From positions 34,277,422 through 34,341,421 of the forward strand of contig CM059570.1 of assembly GCA_030386875.1 (NCBI GenBank): a DNA stretch of 64,000 nt, given 5' to 3'. Made by a program: the position numbers and the translations under genes. Below the pieces are notes generated by a model. The model did no database searches. It worked only from the letters and a program-made list of their open reading frames with translations, and was not told the DNA's origin. Source of the stretch: Morinoia aosen (Eukaryota > Arthropoda > Malacostraca > Amphipoda > Talitridae). Of this stretch, positions 1-11,607 are shown one piece after another. How positions within the stretch are numbered: position 1 is the stretch's first letter; each line of letters opens with the position of its first letter.

Positions 1-277
1 TTTTTTACCACTAAACAATTTTTTCTGTTTCAATCAAAATAAATGTTGAGCATTGAGAAAGGGAACTATTTTCTGTAAATAATTTAACCATGAATCCAAT
101 ATCTGAGCCATTATTTTTTAGAGATACGTCTGTATATAAGGATTAGCACTTTTAGGGGAAGGTCCCGAGCTAAACGTTAAAAAAGCCTTTTTCTAGTAGA
201 AACAAGTTCTTGATTTTATTACGGACAATGCTTTTTCGGTTCCCCGCTATTTCCCATCAGGAAGATACAACTAGTGT

Positions 278-2566
278 ATGTATAGGAATTGGCACTACCA
301 GGAAGAACAAACGAAGTTTGTTCTTCTCATTCTTCTCATTCTTCTCATTCTTCTCATTCTTCTCATCAAGAAGAATGTCTATAGTCCCTGCAACAGCCCA
401 CATGCTGAGACTTTTTCATATCGTTGTATAAATGAATATAACTTGGGGACAATGCGAACTGTTCTAGAAGAATTAATGCCATCATTGGACATCTATGAAC
501 TAGACAATAATGCGATTAACATTGACCAAGCAATACTAAAACTAACTGAAACTATAATGACCGCATATAACCAATGTTGTCCAATAATCACCCGCACAAT
601 TACGCCGAAAAATAGACAAAAACCTTGGATTACTGAAGATATCGTGATCAATATAAAGAAACGTCAAGCATACTTAGCCTTACTATACGAAGGACGAATC
701 TCTAGATTAACGTATAACAGATTCAGGAATCATGTGACAAATCAAATACGAACATCGAAACAAAACTACTTTACGCGCAAATTCACTGACTACAAAACTG
801 ATATTAAAAAAACTTGGCGCCTGCTTAATTCATGCTATAGACCGAATAATAACGCTAAAAAAACGATTGAATCCATCGTTCACGAAAATGTAAAATATCA
901 TGATAAACAAGATATTGCAACAGTGTTCAACAACTTTTTTATAAATATAGGAAAAAATATAGCCGATAGTGTCGTTAGTGAACCTACAGACCACTTGCAA
1001 TACATGGACCATGTCCGTGAACACAACTCTTTCTTTTTCCCGCCAACTAACCCCTCCGATGTAATTACATGCATAAACAACTTGAAAAATAAATCAAATG
1101 GATTAAATACATTTTCAGCTAAAGTTCTTAAGGCTATTGCTGATATAATAGCACCGTGCATATCTGATATTATCAACCATTCGCTTTCTCAAGGTATCTT
1201 CCCCAACTCTCTCAAAACTGCCAGAGTCACCCCTATTTATAAAAATGGTGATAAAAACTGCGTTAATAATTATAGACCTATCTCTGTTTTACCAATTATG
1301 AGCAAAATATTTGAAAAAATTGTGTATAAAAAAGTGTATTCGTATTTTGAACAAAAATCTTTTCTCTATGACGGACAATTCGGGTTTCGTTCTAAGAAAT
1401 CAACGACACAAGCTGTATTAAATCATTTACAGTACCTTTACTCTAATATAGATGAAGGAAAGCTTGTTTTCTCCGTTTTTCTTGACTTTCGAAAAGCATT
1501 CGACTGTGTGGACCATAAGATATTACTCTCGAAACTACACTGTTATGGCATTCGAGGAATTGCCCATGATTGGTTCAAATCATACCTAACAAATCGGAAG
1601 CAATACGTTGTCGTTGACGACGCAAAATCGGACCCACATACAATTAGCCATGGAGTTCCACAAGGGTCTGTCCTAGGGCCTCTCCTATTTCTGATATTTA
1701 TAAATGATATCAAATCAACAACATTTTTCAAATTCATACTTTTTGCCGATGACAGCACGCTTTCTACGGTCCTTCCGAGCCAAAATCCCGCTATGATTGC
1801 GGAGAGCATAAACAATGAACTCCATAAGGTTTCATTATGGCTTAAAGCTAATAAAATAAGCCTCAACATCGAAAAAACAAAGTATATTACATTCTCATAC
1901 AAGAAAAGCATATCTCTCTCACACATAAAAATTGGCGAAGGTGAAATCGAAGAAACCAACTCATGCAAGTTTCTGGGCATCATAATAGATAAACATCTGA
2001 CCTTTAAAGAGCACATCGCTAATATTAGCTCTAAATTATCGAAATCCATCGGAATCCTGAATAAAGTTAAAAATTACCTGCCTGAAACAGCTTTACGAAT
2101 GCTCTACCGAACGCTCATTTCACCATACTTGCAGTACGGAATAGAAGCATGGCACGGAACTGATAAAAATAAAACCAATATAATTTTTACTCTGCAAAAA
2201 AGAGCAATCAGAGCGGTAAAGAATCTAGAATACAATGCTCACACAAACGATTCATTTAAAAATTTACAAATACTTAAACTTCCAGATCTCTATAAAATCT
2301 CCATTTGTAATTTCATTTACAAAACATTAAGAAATGATGGCGACAATAGCCTGAAACTATTATTAAGTGCGCAAACTGGTCATCACCACTTAACCCGAAA
2401 TAGAAGTAAATTCATGCTTCCTTATTATTCAAAGGCCCGGTCGCAACACAGTATCCTCTTCGTTGGAACTAAAACTTGGAACTCAATACCTGCAGAGATC
2501 CGTGATCGTAATTCTTACAAGTTATTCAAAAGAAATCTCGAGACTCACTTCCTATCGGAATATTAG
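278..2566 (+). CDS. LINE ORF2 fragment: reverse transcriptase
   Basis: Open for 762 codons. The first 30 or so residues come from a 9-bp repeat (LLILLI pattern) and are not element protein; family-like sequence starts near residue 33. RT motifs in order: PIYKNGDKNCVNNYRPISVL (about 320-340), GQFGFRSKKSTTQAVL, FLDFRKAFDCVDH (finger/palm aspartate), HGVPQGSVLGPLLFLIFIND, FADDS (catalytic Asp pair), and SLNIEKTKYITF. The thumb and C-terminal part resemble CR1/L2/Daphne ORFs. No RNase H. The long intact frame suggests a fairly young copy, although its endonuclease is missing. Confidence 0.88.
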   Translation: MYRNWHYQEEQTKFVLLILLILLILLILLIKKNVYSPCNSPHAETFSYRCINEYNLGTMRTVLEELMPSLDIYELDNNAINIDQAILKLTETIMTAYNQCCPIITRTITPKNRQKPWITEDIVINIKKRQAYLALLYEGRISRLTYNRFRNHVTNQIRTSKQNYFTRKFTDYKTDIKKTWRLLNSCYRPNNNAKKTIESIVHENVKYHDKQDIATVFNNFFINIGKNIADSVVSEPTDHLQYMDHVREHNSFFFPPTNPSDVITCINNLKNKSNGLNTFSAKVLKAIADIIAPCISDIINHSLSQGIFPNSLKTARVTPIYKNGDKNCVNNYRPISVLPIMSKIFEKIVYKKVYSYFEQKSFLYDGQFGFRSKKSTTQAVLNHLQYLYSNIDEGKLVFSVFLDFRKAFDCVDHKILLSKLHCYGIRGIAHDWFKSYLTNRKQYVVVDDAKSDPHTISHGVPQGSVLGPLLFLIFINDIKSTTFFKFILFADDSTLSTVLPSQNPAMIAESINNELHKVSLWLKANKISLNIEKTKYITFSYKKSISLSHIKIGEGEIEETNSCKFLGIIIDKHLTFKEHIANISSKLSKSIGILNKVKNYLPETALRMLYRTLISPYLQYGIEAWHGTDKNKTNIIFTLQKRAIRAVKNLEYNAHTNDSFKNLQILKLPDLYKISICNFIYKTLRNDGDNSLKLLLSAQTGHHHLTRNRSKFMLPYYSKARSQHSILFVGTKTWNSIPAEIRDRNSYKLFKRNLETHFLSEY
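302..366 (+). repeat. Palindrome plus 9-bp tandem repeat at LINE 5' junction
   Basis: A perfect 11-bp inverted repeat (GAAGAACAAAC and GTTTGTTCTTC, 3-nt loop, 302-326) runs into four copies of CATTCTTCT (328-363). Confidence 0.9.
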
Positions 2567-2982
2567 TCATGTAAGATCACCAAGTCAAATCTTGTCTCCA
2601 ACATGACTGTTTCCAATAATGAAATTTGCCATGGGTAATATGTAATTCGCCTTCAGTCTGCTGTTGAATCTTTTATCGAATGTACTGTTAAATATAGTCC
2701 ACATAACCTATATTGTAAAATGAAATATCTGATATCGATTGAATTATCTCACTGATCAGTCTAATGTGAAACTAGGTTAAGTGAATTTGGTTAAACATTA
2801 ATGTACACCTTAGAATAATGTTGATGGTAGGATGCCCCAGAAGTCGCTGAACTTATTCGGGCCCACAGGTAGCTATATTCAAACTTGTCCATTGTACTAG
2901 ACTTAAGAAACATTCTACCTCTGTATCTCCTGTGGTAAATAAATTGTTTAAATTGTTTAAATTGTTTAAATTGTTTAAGTCA
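369..2982 (+). mobile_element. 5'-truncated LINE of CR1/L2/Daphne-like type
   Basis: An RT-bearing ORF is followed by about 410 nt of noncoding DNA ending in four copies of ATTGTTTAA (2943-2978), the sort of short 3' tandem tail known in CR1/L2-type LINEs. No apurinic endonuclease domain precedes the RT, so the copy is 5' truncated. Its 5' junction sits beside a 9-bp repeat and a palindrome. I could not identify target-site duplications. Confidence 0.75.
2943..2978 (+). repeat. Four copies of ATTGTTTAA, LINE 3' tail
   Basis: Perfect 9-bp tandem units just after the LINE 3' noncoding region, probably marking where reverse transcription primed. Confidence 0.8.
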
Positions 2983-2984
2983 CT

Positions 2985-5455
2985 AGCTGAATGTTTGATA
3001 GCGCTCTCTGGTGTTGAAATAGAATAGGTTTTCGTTTTGTTAGGGATCACCTTTTTTCGGTTCTTTGCTACCCTGTTATCAACCCCTTCTTCTTCAACTT
3101 TTATATTGTTTCTTGAACTCTATTTTTAACGGTTGTGCATAGATTCCGCGTTCTCTGAAGTTCAAACTAAAGGATACCTTCCATCTTCCCTTCATTGGAA
3201 CGCCTTTGTTGCATTGGAACGCATCAACAATACCATAGGATGGACGAATTGTTGCGCATTACCAGCTCGACGCCAAATTTAAATAAATGCTCACCGACTA
3301 GAACAAGGCAAACGCAAGGTTCACTGAATAATAAGAAGAAGAGGTCAACAGAACATAAAAGGCTTTAAACATAATAGTTGCTGGAATATTTTTCGACTAT
3401 CAGAAAGCAAATTCTAGTATTCAAGAATGAAGTAATAAAAGTACTCAAAAAAACTTGTGAAGGACGTGGCAGCTCGGAACGGCAGTCTCTTTTGTGAGAA
3501 CAAATAAGCGCTAGCCCATGGGAAAACTTAACCAGCAGAAGACTTCTGCTAAGGTTCCAACGAATACTGAGAGCATATCTGGTTATCACCCAAGAAAACA
3601 AATTTCAAAAATGTAGTAACGGCAACAGATCCCATGACCACACCCTCCTGCTCCAAAGTTAAACTGATGTATTCTTAGGTAACCAAAAGGAGTATGATGG
3701 CCTGACACGATGAACTGAAGGATAATTTCATAAAACGCACATTTTCGAGGGTTTAATGTTAACATTCTTACCGATCAAAGGATATTGAAAATAATGGTAC
3801 ATGGCACATTTATTCAGATTGAAATTATAACCGTAATATTATACAATGTAGAGATATTTACATGTTATCCGCATTTCGTCACTAAAGCTAGTCGTACAGC
3901 TGTCCGAAAAAGACTTCACTATAGAGGTACTCCAAATTCATTCCCTTTGTACAGTGAGGTTCAGGATCAGAGGTACAGCACCAATGTGTGATTTTTCGAA
4001 ACGGAAATACAAGCATTTATTCAGAAAATAACATTTTGGTATTATGAAGCTGTACAAAATTTGAAAACCATATTAGAACTTTATTTATTTCACAAAGATA
4101 TAACGCAAAATTTAGATTCAGAAAGCACACAATTAATTGGTATGCGATATTAGCGGATGGATGATAACTAGACCTGCAGCTCGATGATGAGTGCTACTAA
4201 TATTATCGTTACATTAAATCTACTGGCGGTCGTAAACCAAATCATTCGTATAATCATCAATTTATTCGTGCAAAAAGTCGTATTACTAAATTTATTCCTA
4301 TGTAAATACAATATGTTACAAAGTGTAATTTTATTTGCTTGATTTCTGTTGTGGAAACAATAAAAAGCGCAGAATTAAGCACAGACGTTTTTCCTAGCCA
4401 ATAGGTAGTTCATATGTGAACACCAATGAACACTTAAGAAAACTGGATCAGATCTCGAGGTGATGATTAACCTTCTCGAGGTAAACCGAATCAAGGCAAT
4501 TTATGTTAAGAAAATTGCTAAATACCATGATGTATCGAATTAGACGGAAACAGTTTTGAATTTACGAAGGAATGTACAAGTCCTAATTAGAGACAATCGA
4601 CTGCAATAGAAGCTAGAGTTAAAGACTAGAAAATAACATTAAGATTAATGTTTAGCTTTTGATTGTACTTTAATTTATTGTTTTAGACTCGGTTATAAAA
4701 CCAGGAACTCTACATACCCATAAGAATCGCATCCCAGATTTGCATTTTTGTTGAAGTCGCCAATATGAAACGCTAAATCAAAAAACAAAATTTTATTCTG
4801 GTTATTTCTTTCGAAAAAAACTCGGTAATTATTTACTAATTTCCCTGAACAACCTTTATCCGAGTGTTTTATACCAGTATTACGTACAAATGTAATGTTC
4901 GTTAACGGATAAAATGTTTCCATTTAATTTACAACAGCCGATAAATGAAGTACATTTTGCAGACTCTATTTCGCATGCGCGCAATTTTGAGCATAGTAAA
5001 TTTCTGACAAAATTGAAAAATTTTCACATTCTTTGGACAACGTTGAAAAGAATTCTATACACAATGACCGCTCAAGTAAGAAGAGATTACACCGGTCTGT
5101 ACTGTTCTTTGATTTTATTGAGCATGAGTGTATACAAGTGTACCATAGTTTCTTCCCTAAAACGACATGATAAACTAACTACACAGGCAGATCAAAATTT
5201 TCATTCTTAACGTTCAAAATAAGTTTTATATTATTGAGGTATAAACAAAAAATACCTAAACTTGACCCTGAAACATTGGGCACAAAATTATTCGATCTTC
5301 GATTTAGGAAATAAAAACTAATAAGAGATAGATAAAGCTAAGATCAATATGAATGTCTCTAGGAACCTTTACTCTAAGGAACAAAATAAAGACGGCCAAA
5401 CATGAAGTCGGGCCGAAGAAAGTTAGATCTTCAATGACAAAAATGACAAGTCTAT
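2985..5455. other. No recognisable gene
   Basis: AT-rich DNA with only short unsupported ORFs on either strand. I see no domain, repeat array or RNA gene. Confidence 0.6.
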
Positions 5456-5630
5456 GAACATTGAAGGATTATTATTATTATTGTAATTGTTTAACCACCG
5501 TTACCACTAACAAGTGATCCGCACAGTGAGTCGCAGTAGCGTACTACATTTCAAGCACAATTTAAACTAAAATTGTAAATGGCATCACTATTAATTTACA
5601 TGGTCTTTATAATTTACAACTCATGGTAGA

Positions 5631-8600
5631 TTAGATTACATAGAATAAGTCAGCTTCTTGGAGAAACCTATAGAGGGCTCCCCCCAATTCAACCGGGCCA
5701 GAGTCTCCCAGTAACTTGCTCATCACCACCTCGCTCTGACCGAAGTAACGGCGTCTTAGTGCAGCATATCGTTGGCACTCTGTGAGAATGTGTTTTACAC
5801 TCACAGTAACTTGACAATGGTGACATTGCGGCGGCGCAGTCCTGTTCATCAAATACTCATGCGTTAGAAGTGTATGTCCAATACGGAGGCGACACAGCTT
5901 TATCTCCCACTCCCGGCTGGTCCAGCAGCTTGTTCGGAGGGGTTGTGTCGTGTCCTTAATTTCTCGGAGTTTGTTCTCAGTCACTTCACGCCAGTCATGA
6001 TTCCAGTTTTGATGGACGAGTCTTTTAAAGGCACATGCGAAGTCTCCGCGAGGCATTCCTTTGCGTATCTCGCGCTCTCGTTGGGTGGCCGACTGTGCAG
6101 CCTCGTCAGCTCTCTCGTTTCCCGCCACACCCACATGGCTAGGCACCCAGCACAATGTATAGTTTTTTCCGATCTCAGTCATCAGCGTTAAGATCTGCGT
6201 TATTATAGGATGGGTGTTGCAGGGTTTTATGATACTTTGTAGGGCGCTACGACAGTCTGAGACGATTGTGATCATACTTGTATCCACCGCTCGAGATGCG
6301 CGCACCGCGGACAGTATTGCACATAACTCAGCTGTGAACACCGAAGCCACTGATGAGAGTTTGACCGCTAGTATGTTTAACCCATGGATGGCTGCATATG
6401 CTGTGCCATGTTCAGTTTTAGATCCATCGGTAAAAAAGACAGCTGTTTCAGAGTGACGTACGAAGTGATCGAGGAAGAGGGCTCTGGATGGGGCCGCTCC
6501 AAGCAGTCGCTTACGCAGGTCAGCCAGTTCACTGCATACAGCTACTGGGGGAGAGACCTACGGCGCGATGGGGGAGACGCTCTCCGGAGCCACGCACTCC
6601 AGTGAGATGTCATAGTTCCTCAGTATAGTTTGTAGGCGAACATAAAATGGTTTGGGGTTTCTTTCGTTTGCATGCAGGCGTCCCGAAGCACAGCGAATTA
6701 TTGAGAGAATTTGTTGAGCAGGATCAGTGAACAGTCTAAGGTAGTAGTTTACGATCTTTATTTCCAGGTAATACGCTAAAGGTTTTATTCCGGTTTCTGC
6801 ATGGAGTGATAAGATAGGTGAACTTTTGAACGCACCAGTGGCCACACGAAGGGCAGAATTCTGCACAGTGTGCAATGAGTTCATTAGGGTAGCACATGCA
6901 GAGCTATAAGCTTCTGAGCCATAGTCCAATTTTGGCTTTAGTAGACCCATATAAAGACGGAGCAAGGTTTGCCGATCTGCTCCATGCATACTGGGTATGG
7001 GATATGACTTTCATTAGGTTTATGTGTTGTGAACATACTCGTTTGAGGGATTGGATGTGGGGCCGCCAGGTAAGGCTTGAGTCAAAGATTAATCCTAGAT
7101 ACGTGAATTGCTCAACATGTGGTAACACTGCATTGTTTAGATGAAGTTCGGGAGAGGCTTTCAGACAGCCACGAGTACGGCAGAAATGCATAGTCACTGT
7201 TTTGGATGGGGAGAATTGAAATCCAGTGGTTGCTGTCCATTGCGTGAGGTGGTTAATAGCGATCTGCAATTGTCGTTTTAGGCACTCCGGTTTTTTGCCC
7301 GACACATAGATGACAAAGTCATCTACGTATAGAAGCCGTTGGACACTCTGCGGAATTTCATCAGCGATATCATTTATGGCAATAAGGAAACACACGCAGC
7401 TGAGGATACTTCCTTGAGGGACTCCTCCTTGGAGGCTTTTGGTTGACAAGTGGGCATTCTGGAGACGGACTCTAATTTTTCTATTATTCATGAAGTTGCT
7501 TAGGAAAGCAAGAAGGTGCCCATGTATACCATATTTCTGAAGTTTCAGTAGGATTCCGTATGTCCATGCGGTGTCATATGCTTTCTGTAGATCAAAGAAG
7601 ACGGCAGTAAGATGATTCTTTGAAGTAATACTCGAAGCGATGTGTGATGACAGCGTCACCAAATGGTCGGTGGTACTTCGGTTCTTCCGGAAGCCAGATT
7701 GGATATTTACTATTTTTCTAGTTGATTCCAAAAACCAGACTAGTCTCCTATTAACAATTTTTTCAAGCAGTTTGCTTAAGCATGAGGTGAGAGCAATTGG
7801 ACAGTAACTATTTGGAGATGTCGGATCTTTACCAGTTTTTAAAATTGCTATTATTATCGTCAGTGACCAAGTTGCTGGAAATACCTGCTGGGACCATATT
7901 TTGTTGAAGAGAGAGAGTACTGCAGGGAGGAAGGTTTCGTGGGCTTTTTTAATCATGCTGTACGAGATGTCATCATGGCCAGCAGCGCTATCGCTGGTTG
8001 TGCGTAAGGCAGTTTTAAGTTCTGACATGGTTAAGGGGCTATTGTATGCTTCTTTGTCTCCCCCCAAGCGCAGCGGTCTTCCTTCCCACCTTTCCTTATG
8101 TCGCGTGAAGGACGCGTCGACGGTTGCGTTTTCACTCACTGATGAGAAGTGTCCCGCCAGCATCTCCGCAGCTTCCAGCAATGTTTCAGTCAGGTTGTTC
8201 GTACGGGGATCTCTCAATTTTGGGGTTGGAGTCAATTTAAATTTTCCGGACAGCTTTTGGACTTTTTTCCATACTAAGTTTAGGCTGGTTTTAGTATTTA
8301 TACTACTGATGAAAGCTTTCCAGGATGTTTGTTTACTTGTCAGGAAGGTCTTCCGGCAGATTGCCTTTGCTCTTTTGTATCGGATCCTGTTATACGCATT
8401 GTTACATCTTTCCAAGGCTCTTTCAGCTCGCGTACGCTCTCGTTTTGCAATTTCGCACTCAGAGTTCCACCACGGTACCGGAGGTCGCGGTAGAGAGCCG
8501 CTCTTGCGAGGTATGGATGTATCAGCAGCTTGCTGTAAGATGTTGGTCAAAGTAGCTGTGTGATCCTCAACATTCTTTCCATTCAGCTGGTCGATATCCT

Positions 8601-9342
8601 CACTTGACAACTGGGTCAGTCTGCTAAACAGAGTCCAATTTCCTTTGTTTAGGTCATACCGTTCATATCTGGCTTGCATATTTTGAGGATGGACAGGATC
8701 GAGATGGTTAGGGTAGTGATCGCTGTCATAAAGGTTTGCATTAACATGGTATTTAAAATCCAGATAGCAGTCAGGAGAGCATAGTGTTAAATCGATGACA
8801 GAGAGGGATCCCGTCTGCCTGTGAAAATGTGTAGGTTGTCCGTCGTTCATGATACAGATGTTATTTTCTCTTACTATTCTTTCCATGAGTTGTCCTTTAT
8901 CATTTACCACGTTGTCATTCCATAGTTGGTTTCGAGCATTGAAGTCCCCCATTATAATATACGGGGTAGGCAACTGGGAAATCAAATTTTCAACTTCTTG
9001 GTGTTGTATATTGATGTGCGGCAAGTAGACCGAGCATATGGTGTATGTCCGGTGCAGATTAATACGTAGTGCTACTGCTTGCAATGTGGTACGCAAGTCA
9101 ATCCGGTGATGCGGTATTGTCCTGTGGATCAATATCGCAGCGCCCCGCTCGTGATCATCAGCGCGGGTCACACCAGAGGTATAGAGAGAGTACTGAGTGG
9201 GTGGTGTCACCGTTCTGTCCCGGAGCATGGTCTCTTGAAGGCAGACACATGCAGGGTGGTATAGATTGAGGAGTTGTTTAAGTTCACAGAATTTGGTTCG
9301 GTACGATTCTAAATTCCATTGAATAAATGAATCAAAATTCAT
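5631..9342 (-). pseudogene. LINE copy A ORF2: endonuclease, RT, RNase H (broken)
   Basis: Nominal length about 1237 codons. APE-type endonuclease at the N terminus (SFIQWNLESYR, CLQETML, IIMGDFNARNQLW, VIDLTLCSPD, DSDHYP), RT in the middle (FFDLQKAYDTAW, GGVPQGSILS, LLYVDDFVIYVSG), RNase H at the end (TDGSKT, FTAELCAI, IVSDCRSAL, GNERADEAA). The first frame is open from 9342 to 6904. A 4-bp insertion near 6985-6988, absent from copy B, shifts the frame, and a TAG near 6566 replaces a Trp codon found in copy B. Downstream RNase H sequence remains open to 5631. Confidence 0.9.
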
Positions 9343-9372
9343 TTACAAATAGAGGTACTGGTTTGTTTTCCT

Positions 9373-11235
9373 TCAGGTTCCGATCACTTGAATTTTTTGG
9401 CTTTCTGCTGATCTCGATGCTCGGTCTCGGCTTCTTGATGGTGGCGACGTCGTCCGCTGTTTCTTGGTTGGTGCAGTAGGCTTTGGTTTGTAGGTCATTG
9501 AGTTTCTACTGGAGTTGCCATCGTCATCGTCGCTTCCATAGCCTTGGAGGTTTGTAAGGCTGGAAGTTGCCTCCCTCCGCTTGAAAGAGTATTTGGTGAG
9601 AGAAGCTGGCGTAGGTTTTTGGCCTTTCACTGTTTTAGGGGGTTCTCCGTTTGGCTCCAGTTGTTTTCGTTGTCGGTTGTAGACTGTAGGCATCTTGGGC
9701 TTAGAGAGTGTGGCGTTATTTATTTCTTTTTGCGTCGTCCTTTTCGGTGAAATGATGGGTTGGGATACGGCAACTGTTGGAGTTCCTGAGCTTGTACTAA
9801 TTGAATCGGTGGCCTTCGATTTTACATCAGCTGCAGCTGGAGTGGATTTAGCGTTGCGAGGAGTAGAATCAGTGCATGCAGTGGTTTGGTTAGGAGGTTG
9901 TTCATTGTTGTTTTTTGCCTGAACTGGCCTTATTTCTGGTTTTGCAGGTTCTTGTTCAGTGTGAGTCGGCTGTTGTGGCATATATTCCTGAGGAGCAGCA
10001 GGGTTGGGTTCTTCCGCAGGGGTACTTGTATCTCCCCTAACTACCGCGCTATACATCCGCTCATGCTCCGGATGTTTCTCCAAAACGAGGTCCATGGCTT
10101 CTGAGCGAGAGGTCTTCAATCTCTGTTGAGTGGCTAAAATTTCACTTTCAATTTGATATTTTGGGCATTGTTTATCATTTGAGTAATGAGGCTGCCCGCA
10201 ATGATAGCATCGGACGGCATTAGGACAGGAGCTCTTTTGATGCCCTTCCTGCCCACATCGAGAGCACGTGTCTGCTTCTCTGCGGCAGTATTTTGCAACG
10301 TGGCCATAGCGTTGGCATTTAAAGCATTGTTGCGGTCTTTCTTTATATTCTTCTACGAGCTCACTGTGCCAAGATGACAATTTCACAGCTCTTGGCACCG
10401 TGTGCTTTTGGAATGTCAGGATGTATGTGTCGGTAACAACTTTCTCGCCATCTCTCCTCAGCTCTATTCGCCGCAGGTCAATCACTCCCTGGTCAGCTAG
10501 GTGGTCCTTCAGTTCTTCCATAGAACACTGTCCGAAAGTCTTACTTCGGACTACACCACGAACAGTGTTGAGTGACCGGTGGGGCTCTATTACTACTCCC
10601 TTTCCGCCAATGCGGTCCAGTTTCATCAGTTTATCTGATTGGGTCACACTATTTGTCTCTATGAGGAGACTGTTATAGCCAGATTTTACAATTTTCTTTG
10701 GAGTACCAATCGTCTTAGTAATGTCGCGTTCTGCCAGCAACACGTTCAAATCTCTGGAGATATTGACCCCAGGGAATCGTACAGTATAATATTTGACATA
10801 GTATGGTATGGAGTTCTCGAACATTCCTTCCAGTCTCAGCATCTGACGCGCTCGCCGGTCATCTCGTCGTCTCCTCTTCACCTGTCGACGGTTCATCGTT
10901 TTCCAGATGCTCTGTTCATCTCCGGTCACAGCTTCCTCATCATTGTTAGGCTCTCGGGTTGCCTCAGCTTCCACTGTTTTGGTCTTTGAAGCGTCTTCGT
11001 TACACAAGTTTCTCTCATTCGTCTGATTTTTTCCATTATTCAACTCAGTCTCGGCACTCGCTCCTTGTGTGGGGTCCACACTTAGAGGAGGCAAATCGTT
11101 AGTCTGCATTAGAGCAGAACTAACAGTATCCATTTGAGTTTCCAGGTCGTCAGCGGCAGGTAGGGATTGATGGGTTTCCATCGCGTACTGGGGAGACCCC
11201 GGTTGGCTCCCCCTAGCACAATCGCTAGGGGGCAC
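9373..11235 (-). CDS. LINE copy A ORF1, nucleic-acid-binding protein with CCHC knuckles
   Basis: 620 residues, intact. ORF1 proteins of I-type LINEs bind the element RNA and form the transposition particle. A charged N-terminal region is followed by a basic stretch (VKRRRRDDRRARQ, about 118-130), an RRM-like middle region, then three zinc knuckles: CFKCQRYGHVAKYC, CSRCGQEGHQKSSC and CYHCGQPHYSNDKQC (about 308-358). The tail is rich in Pro/Thr/Lys with a short SDDDDGNSS patch. It starts at an ATG about 360 bp into the element and ends 30 bp before ORF2. I count about 11 differences from the copy B protein. Confidence 0.93.
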   Translation of the reverse strand: MPPSDCARGSQPGSPQYAMETHQSLPAADDLETQMDTVSSALMQTNDLPPLSVDPTQGASAETELNNGKNQTNERNLCNEDASKTKTVEAEATREPNNDEEAVTGDEQSIWKTMNRRQVKRRRRDDRRARQMLRLEGMFENSIPYYVKYYTVRFPGVNISRDLNVLLAERDITKTIGTPKKIVKSGYNSLLIETNSVTQSDKLMKLDRIGGKGVVIEPHRSLNTVRGVVRSKTFGQCSMEELKDHLADQGVIDLRRIELRRDGEKVVTDTYILTFQKHTVPRAVKLSSWHSELVEEYKERPQQCFKCQRYGHVAKYCRREADTCSRCGQEGHQKSSCPNAVRCYHCGQPHYSNDKQCPKYQIESEILATQQRLKTSRSEAMDLVLEKHPEHERMYSAVVRGDTSTPAEEPNPAAPQEYMPQQPTHTEQEPAKPEIRPVQAKNNNEQPPNQTTACTDSTPRNAKSTPAAADVKSKATDSISTSSGTPTVAVSQPIISPKRTTQKEINNATLSKPKMPTVYNRQRKQLEPNGEPPKTVKGQKPTPASLTKYSFKRREATSSLTNLQGYGSDDDDGNSSRNSMTYKPKPTAPTKKQRTTSPPSRSRDRASRSAESQKIQVIGT

Positions 11236-11594
11236 CTTGTAACTGCTTACAAGCTCCTCAGATGATATTGGTTTAAAAATCTACATAAAAGAACAAAATA
11301 ATACAAAACCCCGATGGAGGGGGGGCCGCCTGCGTTGGTTCTACCTACAACAAGCTATCAAGAATAATTAAATGAGGTCAGCCTGTTATTTTACATTAAT
11401 TATCTAATGTATATCAAAGACAAGTAGGTATACTAATAGTACCACCACGTAAAGGTGCAGGTCGACTAGATACACTCTAGTTAGAATGTACCTTCTATCA
11501 AATCCTTGTCAATATTCAGCAATGTTCCCTCCACACATATAAACAAATACACTTGGTACCAGTAAACGTGGTAAAGGGAACACGTTAAGTTTCC
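11236..11594 (-). other. 5' UTR of LINE copy A
   Basis: About 360 bp before the ORF1 start, beginning GGAAACTTAACG and containing a C-rich run. I-clade elements usually carry an internal promoter here; none is proven. Closely matched by 53922-54280 in copy B. Confidence 0.7.
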
Positions 11595-11607
11595 GAACAT
11601 TGAAGGA

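Larger units (their letters stand above)
5469..11594 (-). mobile_element. Full-length I-clade LINE, copy A
   Basis: A 6126-bp element on the minus strand with a 13-bp direct target-site duplication (GAACATTGAAGGA at 5456-5468 and 11595-11607). 5' to 3': about 360 bp of 5' UTR, ORF1 with three zinc knuckles, a 30-bp gap, ORF2 with endonuclease, RT and RNase H, then a 3' UTR ending in (TAA)n. RNase H plus a (TAA)n tail is characteristic of the I clade. The 5' end coincides with copy B, so both look complete. ORF2 is broken in two places. Confidence 0.95.

Noticed and set aside
7901-8563. 220-codon plus-strand ORF, also present as 220 codons at 50588-51250
   Set aside because: It is antisense to LINE ORF2. 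It is open in both copies only because they are nearly identical; it has no domain and no start context.
9544-10989. Series of plus-strand ORFs over LINE ORF1
   Set aside because: Antisense shadows of the zinc-knuckle ORF; repeated in copy B for the same reason.
5469-11594. Retrovirus- or LTR-type element, because of the zinc knuckles and RNase H
   Set aside because: No LTRs, protease or integrase; APE endonuclease, (TAA)n tail and variable target duplications fit an I-clade LINE.
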